Shown one piece after another: positions 46,767 through 55,854 of a DNA stretch of 64,000 bases. The stretch spans positions 1 through 64,000 of the forward strand of contig NZ_BONQ01000090.1 of assembly GCF_016862795.1 (NCBI RefSeq), in the 5' to 3' direction. The notes under the pieces are model-generated. The model was not told the origin of the DNA and did not search any database. It saw only the letters and a program-made list of their open reading frames with translations. The position numbers and the translations under genes are program-made. This stretch comes from Dactylosporangium siamense. Its GTDB lineage: Bacteria > Actinomycetota > Actinomycetes > Mycobacteriales > Micromonosporaceae. The first letter of the stretch is position 1. Each line of letters starts with the position of its first letter.

Positions 46767-49061
46767 TCAGGCGACGAGTTCCCGCTGGGCGGCGAGGAGG
46801 CGGGTCATCCCGTCGGCCGGCATCGGGCGGGCCAGGTGGTATCCCTGGCCCACGGTATAGCCGAGCTCGATCAGCCGGTCGGCCTGCGCGCCGTTCTCGA
46901 TGCCCTCGGCGACGGTGTCCAGGCCGAGCGCGAGGGCGAGCTGCATGACGGCCCGCGCCACCGCCTGCCGGGCGTCGGCCTCCGGCGAGCCCGGCGGGTC
47001 GAGTTCGACGCCGTCGACGAACGACTTGTCGAGCTTGACGATCGCGGCCGGAAACGCGCGCAGCAGGCTCAGCGACGACTCGCCGGTGCCGAAGTCGTCC
47101 AGGGCGAGGCGGACGCCGAGGCCGTGCAGCTGGAACAGGGCGCGGGAGACCTGCTGGCCACGCAGCACCGCCGACTCGGTCAGCTCCAGGACGAGCCGGT
47201 CGGCGGGCAGGCCGGAGTCGGCGAGGGCGGCCTGGACGTCGGCGACGAAGTCGGGGTCGTGCAGCTGCCGGACGGACACGTTGGGTCCGAACTTCTGCAG
47301 CGCGTCGGGGCCGAACTCGGCGAGCCACTCCGCCGCCTGCCGGCACGCCTCGCGCAGCACCCACCGGCCGATCGGCACGATCAGCCCGGTGCTCTCCGCC
47401 GCCGGGATGAACTCCGCCGGTGGGATCATCCCGCGGGTCGGGTGCTGCCAGCGGGCGAGCGCCTCGACGCCGACGATCCGGCCGGTCCGCAGCGCCACGA
47501 TCGGCTGGTAGTGCACGGTGAACTCACCCGCGTCGAGGGCCCGTCGCAGCTCGCCGCCGAGCTGGGCGTGACCGGCCACCGGCTGGGCCATGCCGTCGTG
47601 GTAGCGCACCCAGTTGGCCTTGCCGCGCTGTTTGGCCGCGTACATGGCCACGTCGGCGTCGCGCAGCAGCTGGTCCAGCGGGGTGCCCGCGGGTGCGGTG
47701 GCGATGCCGACGCTGGCGTGCACCAGCAGCCGGTGCTGGCTGAGCGGGCCGGTGAACGCGTCCAGGGTCCGCTGCGCGATCGTCTCGCCGAGCGTGGTCG
47801 CCCCGGTCACCAGCACCGCGAACTCGTCGCCGCCGAGGCGCACCGGCAGGCCGTCGGCGCCGCCGGCGGTCCGCAGCACGTCGGCGACCGCGATCAGCAG
47901 GTGGTCACCGACGTCGTGGCCGAGCGAGTCGTTGATCGTCTTGAAGTCGTCGAGGTCGACCAGCAGCACCGTCGCGTCCCCGTGCTCCAGCTGCGCGCCG
48001 AGCCGCTGCCGGAACAGCGCGCGGTTGGCCAGGCCGGTCAGGCCGTCGTGGGTCGCCTCGTGCTGCAGCCGCTCCTGCGTGACCCGCTTGTCGGCGAGCA
48101 GCCGGGCGTTCTCCCGGAACGCGACGAACTGCCGGACCGTGACCAGGCCGGTCACCAGCACCGACGCGATGATGACGAGCTTGTCGGTCCAGGTGAGCAC
48201 GCCGGGGATGACGGCGATGAGCGGCACGTCGACGGCCGCGACCGCGACGTACGGCAGCCAGGTGCCGGCCCGGCCACGGCGGGCGGCCGTGTGCGCCCAC
48301 TGCCGCCGGACGGCGAGCACGGCGAGCACCGGCGCGAGCGGCATGACCACCGCCTGCGCCGGCACGGTGCCGGGGTCACCGCCGAGCACCAGCAGCAGCG
48401 CCACCCCGGCGCCGACGAACCCGGTCAGGCCGATCAGGCGCAGCGCCGACCGGTCGATCGGGCCGCCGCGGATGTAGGCGACCTTGGTGATGCCGCCGAC
48501 CGCGAGGGCGAACGACAGGCCGAGCAGCACGATCGTCTGGGTGCTCCACCGTCCCGGGGCCGTCAGCATCGGGGCCAGGCCGAAGTGGAACAGCACCGTG
48601 CCGCAGCCGAGGAACGCGATCGAGCGGTCCAGCCACTGCCGCCAGCGTTCGGCGGCGCTGGTGATGCCGAGCGGGACCCGCACCATCGCCCACATGGCGA
48701 CCAGGAACCCGGCGCCTGCCGGCACCGCCGCCGCGGTCGGCATCGCCGGCAGGATCGAGGTGTCCCGGAACGCGGCCGCGGCGAGGACGGCGTACCCGAC
48801 GCTGACGCAACCGAGCGCCGCCAGCATCAACCGCCAGAAACCGCGGGCCGGGTCGGTCAGCGGGGCGCGGCGCAGCAGGTCCCGGACCGCGAGGGTGGCG
48901 ACCGTGGCGCCGACCGGCAACACCAGGTACGACACGGCGGCCGGGCCGGCTCCGGTGGCCAGCCAGACGGCATACCACAGCGCGCCGACCGCCGCGAGGC
49001 CGACGACGGCCGCGACGTGACGCAACGGGGCTCGCTGGTCGGCGGTCACGGAGCGCCTCAT
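46767..49061 (-). CDS. membrane GGDEF-EAL protein (cyclic di-GMP turnover)
   Basis: This 764-residue protein has about 8-10 N-terminal transmembrane helices (to about residue 300). A GGDEF domain (DGLTGLANRALF, VRLGGDEF intact) and an EAL domain (VGVEALARWQHP, LDDFGTGESSLSLL) follow. Both catalytic signatures look intact, so it could make and break c-di-GMP. No PAS or GAF sensor is seen, so the membrane part is probably the input. The gene stands alone between opposite or unlinked genes. Confidence 0.93.
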   Translation of the reverse strand: MRRSVTADQRAPLRHVAAVVGLAAVGALWYAVWLATGAGPAAVSYLVLPVGATVATLAVRDLLRRAPLTDPARGFWRLMLAALGCVSVGYAVLAAAAFRDTSILPAMPTAAAVPAGAGFLVAMWAMVRVPLGITSAAERWRQWLDRSIAFLGCGTVLFHFGLAPMLTAPGRWSTQTIVLLGLSFALAVGGITKVAYIRGGPIDRSALRLIGLTGFVGAGVALLLVLGGDPGTVPAQAVVMPLAPVLAVLAVRRQWAHTAARRGRAGTWLPYVAVAAVDVPLIAVIPGVLTWTDKLVIIASVLVTGLVTVRQFVAFRENARLLADKRVTQERLQHEATHDGLTGLANRALFRQRLGAQLEHGDATVLLVDLDDFKTINDSLGHDVGDHLLIAVADVLRTAGGADGLPVRLGGDEFAVLVTGATTLGETIAQRTLDAFTGPLSQHRLLVHASVGIATAPAGTPLDQLLRDADVAMYAAKQRGKANWVRYHDGMAQPVAGHAQLGGELRRALDAGEFTVHYQPIVALRTGRIVGVEALARWQHPTRGMIPPAEFIPAAESTGLIVPIGRWVLREACRQAAEWLAEFGPDALQKFGPNVSVRQLHDPDFVADVQAALADSGLPADRLVLELTESAVLRGQQVSRALFQLHGLGVRLALDDFGTGESSLSLLRAFPAAIVKLDKSFVDGVELDPPGSPEADARQAVARAVMQLALALGLDTVAEGIENGAQADRLIELGYTVGQGYHLARPMPADGMTRLLAAQRELVA

Positions 49062-49128
49062 CGGCCACGGCGGCGGGCACCTGACGGTCCGCCACCCTTC
49101 TGCGACGCAACCGCAACCGGCCGGCGGC

Positions 49129-49566
49129 TCAGTCGGCGAGCGTGTGCCGGAGCCGGTCGATGACGCGCAGGATCTCCGCGCGGTGTTTCGCCGATTTCAG
49201 CCAGGCCGGCAGGCGGGCCGTCAGCGTCATGCCCGGCCCGTCGGTGCGCAGTTTCGCGCCGACGTAGTCGTCCAGCAGGTCCAGGTGCCCCCGGTGCAAC
49301 GCCCACAGCGTGTGGCCGCCGCAGCACTCGGCCCGCAGCCACAGCGGCACCTGGAAGAACGGGTCGACCGGCGCACCCCAGACCGAGGTCGCGCCGCGCG
49401 GCTCCCACGCGGCCACGTGACCGCACTGGCCGCAGGTGAGCCGGCGCGGCCAGTAGGCCACCCATCGGCTCGCCGTGGGCCGCGCGGTGCTCACGGCCCG
49501 GCGCCCGCAGCGGGGGCAGACGACATCGATCGGGTCGGCCGCGAGTTCGTACAGTCCGCTGATCAC
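49129..49566 (-). CDS. hypothetical protein with two zinc-ribbon Cys pairs
   Basis: This 145-residue protein begins at GTG 49566. CPRCG (residues 17-21) and CGQCG (45-49) form a zinc-ribbon-like site, and a third Cys pair (ECCGG) is near 80. The C-terminal part (ARLPAWLKSAKHRAEILRVI) is helical and basic. Similar small proteins are common in actinobacteria and have no assigned function. No operon partner is evident. Confidence 0.75.
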   Translation of the reverse strand: MISGLYELAADPIDVVCPRCGRRAVSTARPTASRWVAYWPRRLTCGQCGHVAAWEPRGATSVWGAPVDPFFQVPLWLRAECCGGHTLWALHRGHLDLLDDYVGAKLRTDGPGMTLTARLPAWLKSAKHRAEILRVIDRLRHTLAD

Positions 49567-49644
49567 CGAAGCTGGATGTCCACGAAGCTGTCGCCGGCCT
49601 CGACGCGTTGCACCCGGTCGGCTCGGAGGACGGCGTTCACCCGA

Positions 49645-50310
49645 TCAAGTGTGCCAGGGGCGTCTCGCGCCGAGCACGTTGAGGGCGACGCCCCAGATCA
49701 GGAACACCGTCAGCCACTGCGGCCACGCCAGGCCGCTCATGTCGCCGGACAGGAGGTGCCGGGCGGTCGGGTACGGCGTCAGCCAGTCCTCCGTCGACCC
49801 GGGCGCCGCGCGCAGCGCCAGCCACAGCAGCAGCGGCACGAAGGTGGCCAGGAACGCCAGCGGCACCGGCCGCACCAGCAGTCCCAGGCCGGTCCCGACC
49901 AGCACGGCGAGCACCTGCACGAGCACGCTGCCGAGCGCGATGGTGGCCGCGTGCCGCCACGGGTCCGGCGCGCTGCCGCGGGTCGTGAACGCCGCGCACG
50001 CCACGGCCCCGAACGCGCCGAGGCCGGCGGCCAGCAGCACCACGGCCCACAGGGTCGACAGGAGCCGCTCCCGGTCCCTGACCACCAGGATGCCCAGCAG
50101 CGGCACGGTGACCGACATGAGGCTCTGCACCGGGTCGCTGATCGTGGCGAAGGTCAGCTCCTCGGGCTTCATGGCCGCGACGAGCACCTCGGCCGCCACC
50201 AGCGCCAGCAGCAGGGTGACCCCCACCGTCCTGCGTCGTGGCCGCGTCCCCAGACACCGCCGCACCGCGTCGAACGTCGCCGCCCTGAATCCATCGACAC
50301 CCGCCGTCAC
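49645..50310 (-). CDS. ABC-2-type membrane protein
   Basis: This protein of about 221 residues has six predicted helices with an N-terminal cytoplasmic segment, like permease subunits of ABC-2 exporters (ISDPVQSLMSVTVPLLGILVV; WLTPYPTARHLLSGDMSGLAW). The GTG at 50310 is the most likely start, but the ribosome site is weak. No ATPase gene is adjacent. A deletion remnant of a two-component system lies just upstream in the opposite direction, so an ATPase gene may have been lost too (inference). Confidence 0.7.
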   Translation of the reverse strand: MTAGVDGFRAATFDAVRRCLGTRPRRRTVGVTLLLALVAAEVLVAAMKPEELTFATISDPVQSLMSVTVPLLGILVVRDRERLLSTLWAVVLLAAGLGAFGAVACAAFTTRGSAPDPWRHAATIALGSVLVQVLAVLVGTGLGLLVRPVPLAFLATFVPLLLWLALRAAPGSTEDWLTPYPTARHLLSGDMSGLAWPQWLTVFLIWGVALNVLGARRPWHT

Positions 50311-50420
50311 CGGCCGAGCATGGCAGACCCGGATCCCGCGACACATCGGCCGATGGACGGGGAGCCAGGCACGACTTTGGTAGGTCCCAGCCGGGGTGGT
50401 GCACCTCGTAAGCTGCGGCC

Positions 50421-50968
50421 ATGCTCTTCGCGTTGCTCGTGCCCGAACCGGCGGACAGTCCCCGGTCGGCGCGGCGCAACACGGTGGCCGACGCCGTCGC
50501 GGTCGGTCTGGCCGCCGGCTACGGCGCGCTGATGCTGCCGCTCGGCGACGCGACGCACCCCGGTGCGGCGATGACGACTACGTCCTCGAGGCGCTCCGCG
50601 GCGGCGCCAGCGGCTTCCTGCTCAAGGACACCCCGCCCCGCGACATCATCGCGGCGGTGCGCACCGTCGCGGCCGGGGCGGCGATCCTGTCCCCCGCGGT
50701 CATCCGCCGGCTCATCGACCACGTCGCCGACCCCCTCGCCGGGCCGCGGCGGGCCCGGGCCCGCGAGCGGCTCACCGCGCTCACCGGCCGCGAACGCGAG
50801 GTGGCGCTCGCCCTGGGCCGGGGCCTGTCCAACGCGGAGATCGGCGCCGAGCTCGGCATGAGCGTGCCCACCGCCAAGGGCCACGTGTCCCGGCTGCTGT
50901 CCAAACTGGACCTCAACAACCGGGTGCAGGTCGCGCTGCTCGTCCACGACGCGGACCTGCCGGACTGA
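50421..50968 (+). pseudogene. two-component remnant: histidine kinase N-terminus joined to a LuxR-type response regulator C-terminus
   Basis: From ATG 50421 about 50 codons read like the membrane start of a sensor kinase (SARRNTVADAVAVGLAAGYGALMLPLG). At about 50570-50580 the sense shifts to another frame, which continues YVLEALRGGASGFLLKDT (the last third of a receiver domain) and an intact LuxR helix-turn-helix (LTGREREVALALGRGLSNAE, TAKGHVSRLLSKL). The kinase body, the phospho-Asp and the receiver start are absent. I read this as one deletion that removed most of a kinase-regulator pair. The DNA-binding end might still be made from an inner start, but phospho-control would be lost. Confidence 0.7.
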
Positions 50969-50974
50969 CCGGCG

Positions 50975-53900
50975 TCACCCGATCACCCGTGGCGGGAGCC
51001 TGGTCCGCTCGTAGCGGTCCCGGTTGCGCGCCGGCAGGTCGCACACGTCCGCGGCGGCCTCAGCGCTCATGCCGAGCGCGGTCAGCCGGGCGACGGCCGT
51101 CGCCCGCTCGGCCGCCGCCCGCTCGGGGCGGCCGCGCAGCAGCGCGGCGGCGATGCCGGCGTGGGCCCGGGCCTGTTCATACGGCCACTGCCGCCGCCTC
51201 GCCTCGTGCAGGGCCCGGCCGTGCAGCGTGAGGGCCTCCTCGCCGCGGCCGAGGACGGTGAGGGTTTCCCCGAGGTGGTTGGCGATGATCGGTTCGAAGT
51301 AGCCGTCGCTGAGGGCGCAGGCCTGGTCGTAGGCCTGCTGCTGCAACCGCAGCCCGGCCTGCGGGTCTCCGTTCGCGGTGAGGAGCCGGCCGTAGTCGCT
51401 GAGCGTCTCGGCCGCCCCGCCGAGGTTGCCGAGCTGGCGTTTCAGGTTGATCGCCCAGGTGAGGACCACCCCGGCCGCGGCGTGCTGGCCGAGGGCGATG
51501 TTGACGCTGCCAAGCCAGCCCAGCGCGACGCTGAGCGCATGGCCGGTGAGACGCAGCACGGGCACGGCCGCGATCAGCTCCCGCTGGGCCGCTAGGTGCC
51601 GGCCCAGCTGATGCAGCGTCGCGGCGCTCTCGACCCGGGCGATCGCCTCCCCCACCGGGTCGTGTTGCTCGCGCGCCACCCGGCACACGTCGACGGCGAG
51701 TCGCACGCCCTCCAGATGGCGGCCCTCGTGCCGGAGCAGGATGATCGTGTTCTTCCGCAGGTTGCGGGCGAGTTCCTGGTTGCCGAGCCGCTGGTACAGG
51801 TGGATCGCCCGTTCGACGCTGGCGCGGCAGTCCGCGTACCGGCCGAGCCGCAGATACAGCCCGCCCGCCAGGTGGTTGGCCGATGCGACGAGTGCGTCCT
51901 CACCGAGCGTTTCGGCGGCGGCGATCGCCTGCTCGGCGAGCCGGAGCCCGTCGGCGCTCAGTCCGAAGACGTCAGCGGAGTGCAGTGCCATCAGGGCCAA
52001 CCGGGCGGTGTAGCCGTGCGCCGCCGCCTGCTCCGCGATGCGGACCTGCTCCATCAGCCGCGGCCAGTTCGCCAACGCCCACGCGGCGCCGGCCGCATCG
52101 TCGGCGAACACCGGCCCGTACGGCGCCGGCGGCACCGGCAGCACCGCGGCCCGGGCGGTCACCATCAGGTGGTGCCCGGCGCGGTCCATCGCGTACAGGT
52201 AGCCGTGCAGCATCCGCTCGACCGCGGCGGCGCGTTCCGGCTCGGTGACGAGGCTCGCGGCGAACGCCCGGACCAGGTCGTGCAGGCGGTACTGCCCGGG
52301 GATGTCCGCCTGGACCAGGTTGACCTCGACGAGCCGGTCGAGCAGGTCCGTGGTCTCCTCCATCGGCAGGTCCGCGAGCGAGGCGGCCGCCCACACCTCG
52401 AACGTCCCGGCCGGGTGCAGACCCAGCCGGCGGAACAGTAGCTGCTGCCTCGGCTGCAGCTGCCGGTAGGACAGGTCGAACGCGGCCTCGGCGCTGGTGC
52501 CCTCCGCGCTGATGGCGATCGGGGCGCGGGCCGCGTCCGCCAGCTGGGTCGCCATCATGTCGATCGTCCAGCGGGGCCGGTGCCGCAGCCGGTGGCCGAC
52601 CAGCCGGACGGCGAGCGGCAGCCGCCCGCACAGCTCGACGATCGCCGCCGCGGCGACGGGATCCGCGCTGACCCGGTCGTCGGCGGTGTCGCGCAGCAGG
52701 GCGACCGCGTCGCGCTGGTCGAGCAGGTCCACTGACAGGCAGGTGGCGCCGTCGATCGGGGCGAGCCGGGTCCGGCTGGTGACGAGGACCAGGCCGGGGC
52801 CGTCGAGGTCGAGCAGCGGATCGATCTGCGCGCTGCCCGCGGCGTTGTCCAGCAGCACGATCGTGCGCTGCCCCTGCAGCCGGCGGCGCCAGAGCGCGAC
52901 CCGCTCGGGGCCGCTGTCCGGGATCGAGCGCTGGTCGACCTCCAGCTGCCGCAGCAGGATTCCCAGGGCGTCGTGGGTGGTGACGGGCTCGTGTTCGCTG
53001 TGGCCGTGCAGGTCGATGAACAGGTGCGCGTCCGGATACCGGGCCTGCGCGGCCCGGGCGGCGGTGAGCGCGAGGGCGGACTTGCCGACCCCGGCCATGC
53101 CGTCGATGACGACGACGTGTGGGCCGGGCCCGGGGTGCTGGCCGGCGTGCGCGATCCGGTCGAGTTCGGGTTCGCGGCCGATCAGCCGGCGCGGCGCTCG
53201 CGGCAGGTGGCGGGGCGCCGGCCCGGACGGCGGTGGGTCGGACGGCGGGGGGCCGGAGGGCGGTGCCGACGTGACCGGGTCGCCGGCCGCCGGCCGGCCG
53301 ATCGCGTCGAGGTAGGCCTCGCGCAGGGCGTCGCCCGGGTCGATGCCGAGGTCGTCGTGGAGCCGCCGGGCGTGCTCCTGATACACGGCGATGGCGTCGG
53401 GTCGCTGCCCGTCGTGGATGAGCGCCGTCATCAGCAGGACCGCGAACCGCTCCCGCAGCGGATGCTCCGCGGTGAGCTGCCGCAGTTGCGGGACCAGCCG
53501 CCGGTGCCGGCCGAGCCGCAGTTCGACCTCCGCGCACTCCTCGGTCGCGGCCAGCCGCAGCTCGTCGAGCCTGGTCGCGTGCCGGGCGAGCGCGTCCCCG
53601 GCGAGGCCGGCGAGCGCCTCGCCCCGCCAGAGTGCCAGCGCGGCGTGGAACGCGTCCGCCGCCGCGGCGAGGGCATCGGCGGCCGCGAGCCGGCGCGCGC
53701 CGGCCACGCCGGTGGTGAACTCGGCGACGTCGAACCGGCAGTCGGCGAGGTCGAGCTGATACCCGGAGCGGACGGTGCGCAGGGACGGCCCGGCGGGTGG
53801 GCCGAGCGTGCGCCGCAGCCGGTGCACGGCGGTGCGCAGCTGCTGGCGCGCCGTCGCCGGTGGCTCGTCCCAGGCGAGGTCGATGAGCTGCCCGACGCTG

Positions 53901-54019
53901 ACCGGCCGGCCGGCGTCCAGCAGCAGCCCCGCCAGCACACGCTGGCTGTGCAGCCCTTCGACGCGCAGCGGCCGGCCGTCACGGATCACCGTGAGCGGGC
54001 CCAGTACCCCGAATTCCAT
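50975..54019 (-). CDS. SARP/AfsR family regulator with NB-ARC ATPase and TPR
   Basis: This 1014-residue protein starts at MEFGVLGPLTV, the standard beginning of the OmpR-like winged helix of SARPs. A BTAD domain (about 95-240, ending LGIDPGDALREAYLDAI), a Pro-rich linker and an NB-ARC ATPase (P-loop GMAGVGKSAL near 310, LLDNAAGSAQID) follow. TPR repeats fill the last ~350 residues. GGGGA lies about five bases before ATG 54019. AfsR-like proteins activate secondary metabolism, but no biosynthetic cluster is seen here. It is convergent with the two-component remnant, six bases apart. Confidence 0.92.
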   Translation of the reverse strand: MEFGVLGPLTVIRDGRPLRVEGLHSQRVLAGLLLDAGRPVSVGQLIDLAWDEPPATARQQLRTAVHRLRRTLGPPAGPSLRTVRSGYQLDLADCRFDVAEFTTGVAGARRLAAADALAAAADAFHAALALWRGEALAGLAGDALARHATRLDELRLAATEECAEVELRLGRHRRLVPQLRQLTAEHPLRERFAVLLMTALIHDGQRPDAIAVYQEHARRLHDDLGIDPGDALREAYLDAIGRPAAGDPVTSAPPSGPPPSDPPPSGPAPRHLPRAPRRLIGREPELDRIAHAGQHPGPGPHVVVIDGMAGVGKSALALTAARAAQARYPDAHLFIDLHGHSEHEPVTTHDALGILLRQLEVDQRSIPDSGPERVALWRRRLQGQRTIVLLDNAAGSAQIDPLLDLDGPGLVLVTSRTRLAPIDGATCLSVDLLDQRDAVALLRDTADDRVSADPVAAAAIVELCGRLPLAVRLVGHRLRHRPRWTIDMMATQLADAARAPIAISAEGTSAEAAFDLSYRQLQPRQQLLFRRLGLHPAGTFEVWAAASLADLPMEETTDLLDRLVEVNLVQADIPGQYRLHDLVRAFAASLVTEPERAAAVERMLHGYLYAMDRAGHHLMVTARAAVLPVPPAPYGPVFADDAAGAAWALANWPRLMEQVRIAEQAAAHGYTARLALMALHSADVFGLSADGLRLAEQAIAAAETLGEDALVASANHLAGGLYLRLGRYADCRASVERAIHLYQRLGNQELARNLRKNTIILLRHEGRHLEGVRLAVDVCRVAREQHDPVGEAIARVESAATLHQLGRHLAAQRELIAAVPVLRLTGHALSVALGWLGSVNIALGQHAAAGVVLTWAINLKRQLGNLGGAAETLSDYGRLLTANGDPQAGLRLQQQAYDQACALSDGYFEPIIANHLGETLTVLGRGEEALTLHGRALHEARRRQWPYEQARAHAGIAAALLRGRPERAAAERATAVARLTALGMSAEAAADVCDLPARNRDRYERTRLPPRVIG

Positions 54020-54163
54020 CGATCCCCGTCGTCGATTGTCGGTGCAGGATATCGAACCCGCTCGCGCTGTGCTGGACAGCCACAGCAACCACGACAGCGC
54101 TCCACACCCGGCTCCTGGAATTTGGTACTGGCGCCAATCAGTTGGCTGTGCAAACCTTTTGGC

Positions 54164-54865
54164 ATGACCACTGATTCAGCGCCCGCCGCCGGCGACCCCC
54201 GCCGGCTGCTGGCGGACGTGCGCGCCCTCGCCCGCCGGGTGCGGGTCGACCAGCGGGTGACCTGGGTGGCGCTGCTGGTGCTGGCCGCGGTGACGTTCGC
54301 GGCGATCCCGATCGACTACTACGGCCTGGACGTGCGCTGCGAGCCGGGCGCCGCCGCGGACCTGGTGCGGCCCGCGGACGCCTCCGTGTGCACGACCTGG
54401 CGCCGGGGCGCGGTGTTCTACTGGCCGCCGGCGCTGCTGCTGGCGTACACGGCGATCGCCGTCTGCTACGTCCGGGTCGCCCGGGCCCGGGGGCTGGGCA
54501 CGCGGGTGCTGCCCTACGCGATCACCGGGGGCGCGCTGACCGTCGGGTTCGCCGCCGCGTGGATCCTCGCCCGGCTGTTCCTCGGTCCGCATCAGTTCCC
54601 CTACTGGGTGCTGCTGCTGGACCGCCTGACCGCGCCGTGGGGCACGATCGGGGTGGCGCTGCTGGTGCTGGCCCGGCTGGAGCGCAACGTCGCACTGCTG
54701 GTGTTCACGCTCGGATACCTGGCGGTGGTGCTGGTGCCGGTCACCTTCGGCGTGCACTTCGCCTGGGCGGACCGCACGGAGTTCCTGCCGGCGCAGGTCA
54801 TCAACGGCACGGTGCTGCTGCTGGGCGCCATCGGCTTCGCGGTCGCCCGCCGGCGGCACCGGTGA
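54164..54865 (+). CDS. multi-pass membrane protein coupled to a winged-helix regulator
   Basis: This 233-residue protein has six predicted helices after a 30-residue cytoplasmic start (DPRRLLADVRALARRVRV). An outer loop between helices 1 and 2 has two Cys (CEPGA, CTTW). No family is recognised. The gene overlaps the next as GTGA, so the regulator downstream is made together with it. The 144-base gap upstream of it shows no clear Shine-Dalgarno. Confidence 0.8.
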   Translation: MTTDSAPAAGDPRRLLADVRALARRVRVDQRVTWVALLVLAAVTFAAIPIDYYGLDVRCEPGAAADLVRPADASVCTTWRRGAVFYWPPALLLAYTAIAVCYVRVARARGLGTRVLPYAITGGALTVGFAAAWILARLFLGPHQFPYWVLLLDRLTAPWGTIGVALLVLARLERNVALLVFTLGYLAVVLVPVTFGVHFAWADRTEFLPAQVINGTVLLLGAIGFAVARRRHR

Positions 54866-55188
54866 CCGCCGAGCAGCACCCGGTCACCGGCCTTGACGAG
54901 GTCGTGCACCAGCGGGTCCGGCTGGGCATCCTCACCATCGCGCACGAGGCCCGCCGGGCGGAGTTCGGCTATCTGCGCACCCAGCTGGACCTCACCGCCG
55001 GCAACCTCTCCAAACACCTGAGCGTCCTGGAGGCGGCCGGCCTCATCGAGCTCGAGAAGGGGTACGCCGGGAAACGCGGCCGCACCTGGATCACGCTGAC
55101 GCCCGCCGGCGACGTTGCCCTCGCCGAGGAGGTCGGGCGGCTGAAGGCACTCATCGCCCGGATCGAGACGAACCCGGAAGCCCGGTAG
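54862..55188 (+). CDS. winged-helix transcriptional regulator
   Basis: This 108-residue protein is a MarR/ArsR-like winged helix: VRLGILTIAHEARRAEFGYL, LDLTAGNLSKHLSVLEAAGL as recognition helix and KRGRTWITLTPAG as wing. It starts at GTG 54862 inside the stop of the membrane-protein gene. Small regulators of this type often pair with membrane proteins and repress their own operon. Confidence 0.9.
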   Translation: MTAEQHPVTGLDEVVHQRVRLGILTIAHEARRAEFGYLRTQLDLTAGNLSKHLSVLEAAGLIELEKGYAGKRGRTWITLTPAGDVALAEEVGRLKALIARIETNPEAR

Positions 55189-55189
55189 A

Positions 55190-55789
55190 TCAGCGGCGGG
55201 ACGCGACCGCGCGGATGGCGACCAGGAGGTCCTCGCCGGAGATCGCGTGCTCGGGGTCGACGAGATGCTGGGCCACCACGCCGGTCAGCAGCACCTGGTA
55301 GAACGCGCCGACCTGGCGGGCCAGCTCGGGCTCGGCTGCGGGATCGATGCCGTCGAACAGGGCGGCCAGGCCGAACTGGGCCTGCTCCTGGGCGTTGCCG
55401 CCGGCGCCTTCCGGGGCGTTGCCGAGGAACTTCTCGCGCAGCTCCGGGGAGCGCTCCAGCTGGGTGAGGACCTCGAACTGGGTGGCCCACAGCGGCCGGT
55501 TGGTGCCGACGGAATCGATCACGCGGCGCCAGATCGCGGTGAAGCGGTCCTGCGGGGACAGCGCCCGGTCCTCCTCGCTGGCCAGGGCGCGCTCCAGCTC
55601 CTCCCCCCACTGCTCCATGGCCCGCACCAGCGCGACGCTGAGCAGCGCCTCGGTCGTGCCGAAGTGGTAGCCGATCGCGGCCAGGCTGACACCGGCCGCG
55701 GTGGCCACGTCCCGTGCCGTCGTCCGCGCGAATCCCTTGGTGAGCAGGCACGTCAACGCGCCGTCGACCAGCTTCTCCCGATTGCCCAT
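55190..55789 (-). CDS. TetR family transcriptional regulator
   Basis: This 199-residue protein has an N-terminal helix-turn-helix (TTARDVATAAGVSLAAIGYHF, residues ~23-43) and a TetR-type ligand domain. ATG 55789 has no Shine-Dalgarno, but TACTAT (55801-55796) ends six bases upstream, fitting a leaderless mRNA. It is divergent from a proline-iminopeptidase-like hydrolase with a shared operator, so it probably represses both. Confidence 0.9.
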   Translation of the reverse strand: MGNREKLVDGALTCLLTKGFARTTARDVATAAGVSLAAIGYHFGTTEALLSVALVRAMEQWGEELERALASEEDRALSPQDRFTAIWRRVIDSVGTNRPLWATQFEVLTQLERSPELREKFLGNAPEGAGGNAQEQAQFGLAALFDGIDPAAEPELARQVGAFYQVLLTGVVAQHLVDPEHAISGEDLLVAIRAVASRR

Positions 55790-55795
55790 GCGCCG

Positions 55796-55848
55796 ATAGT
55801 ACGTCTCACACACCCGTCTTGCACAATCGTGTGACACGTGTGTACCGT
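55796..55848. promoter_or_regulatory. divergent promoters with shared operator between TetR and hydrolase genes
   Basis: On the plus strand TTGCAC (55819-55824) and TACCGT (55843-55848) are 18 bases apart, and the hydrolase ATG begins six bases later. On the minus strand TACTAT (55801-55796) lies six bases before the TetR ATG. CGTGTGACACG (55828-55838) is a perfect dyad around one base within the plus-strand spacer and is the likely TetR site. Confidence 0.6.
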
Positions 55849-55854
55849 AGCGGC

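Noticed and set aside
46326-49163. A 945-codon open frame opposite the GGDEF-EAL gene
   Set aside because: It covers the mirror of the GGDEF and EAL domains and has no recognisable domain of its own.
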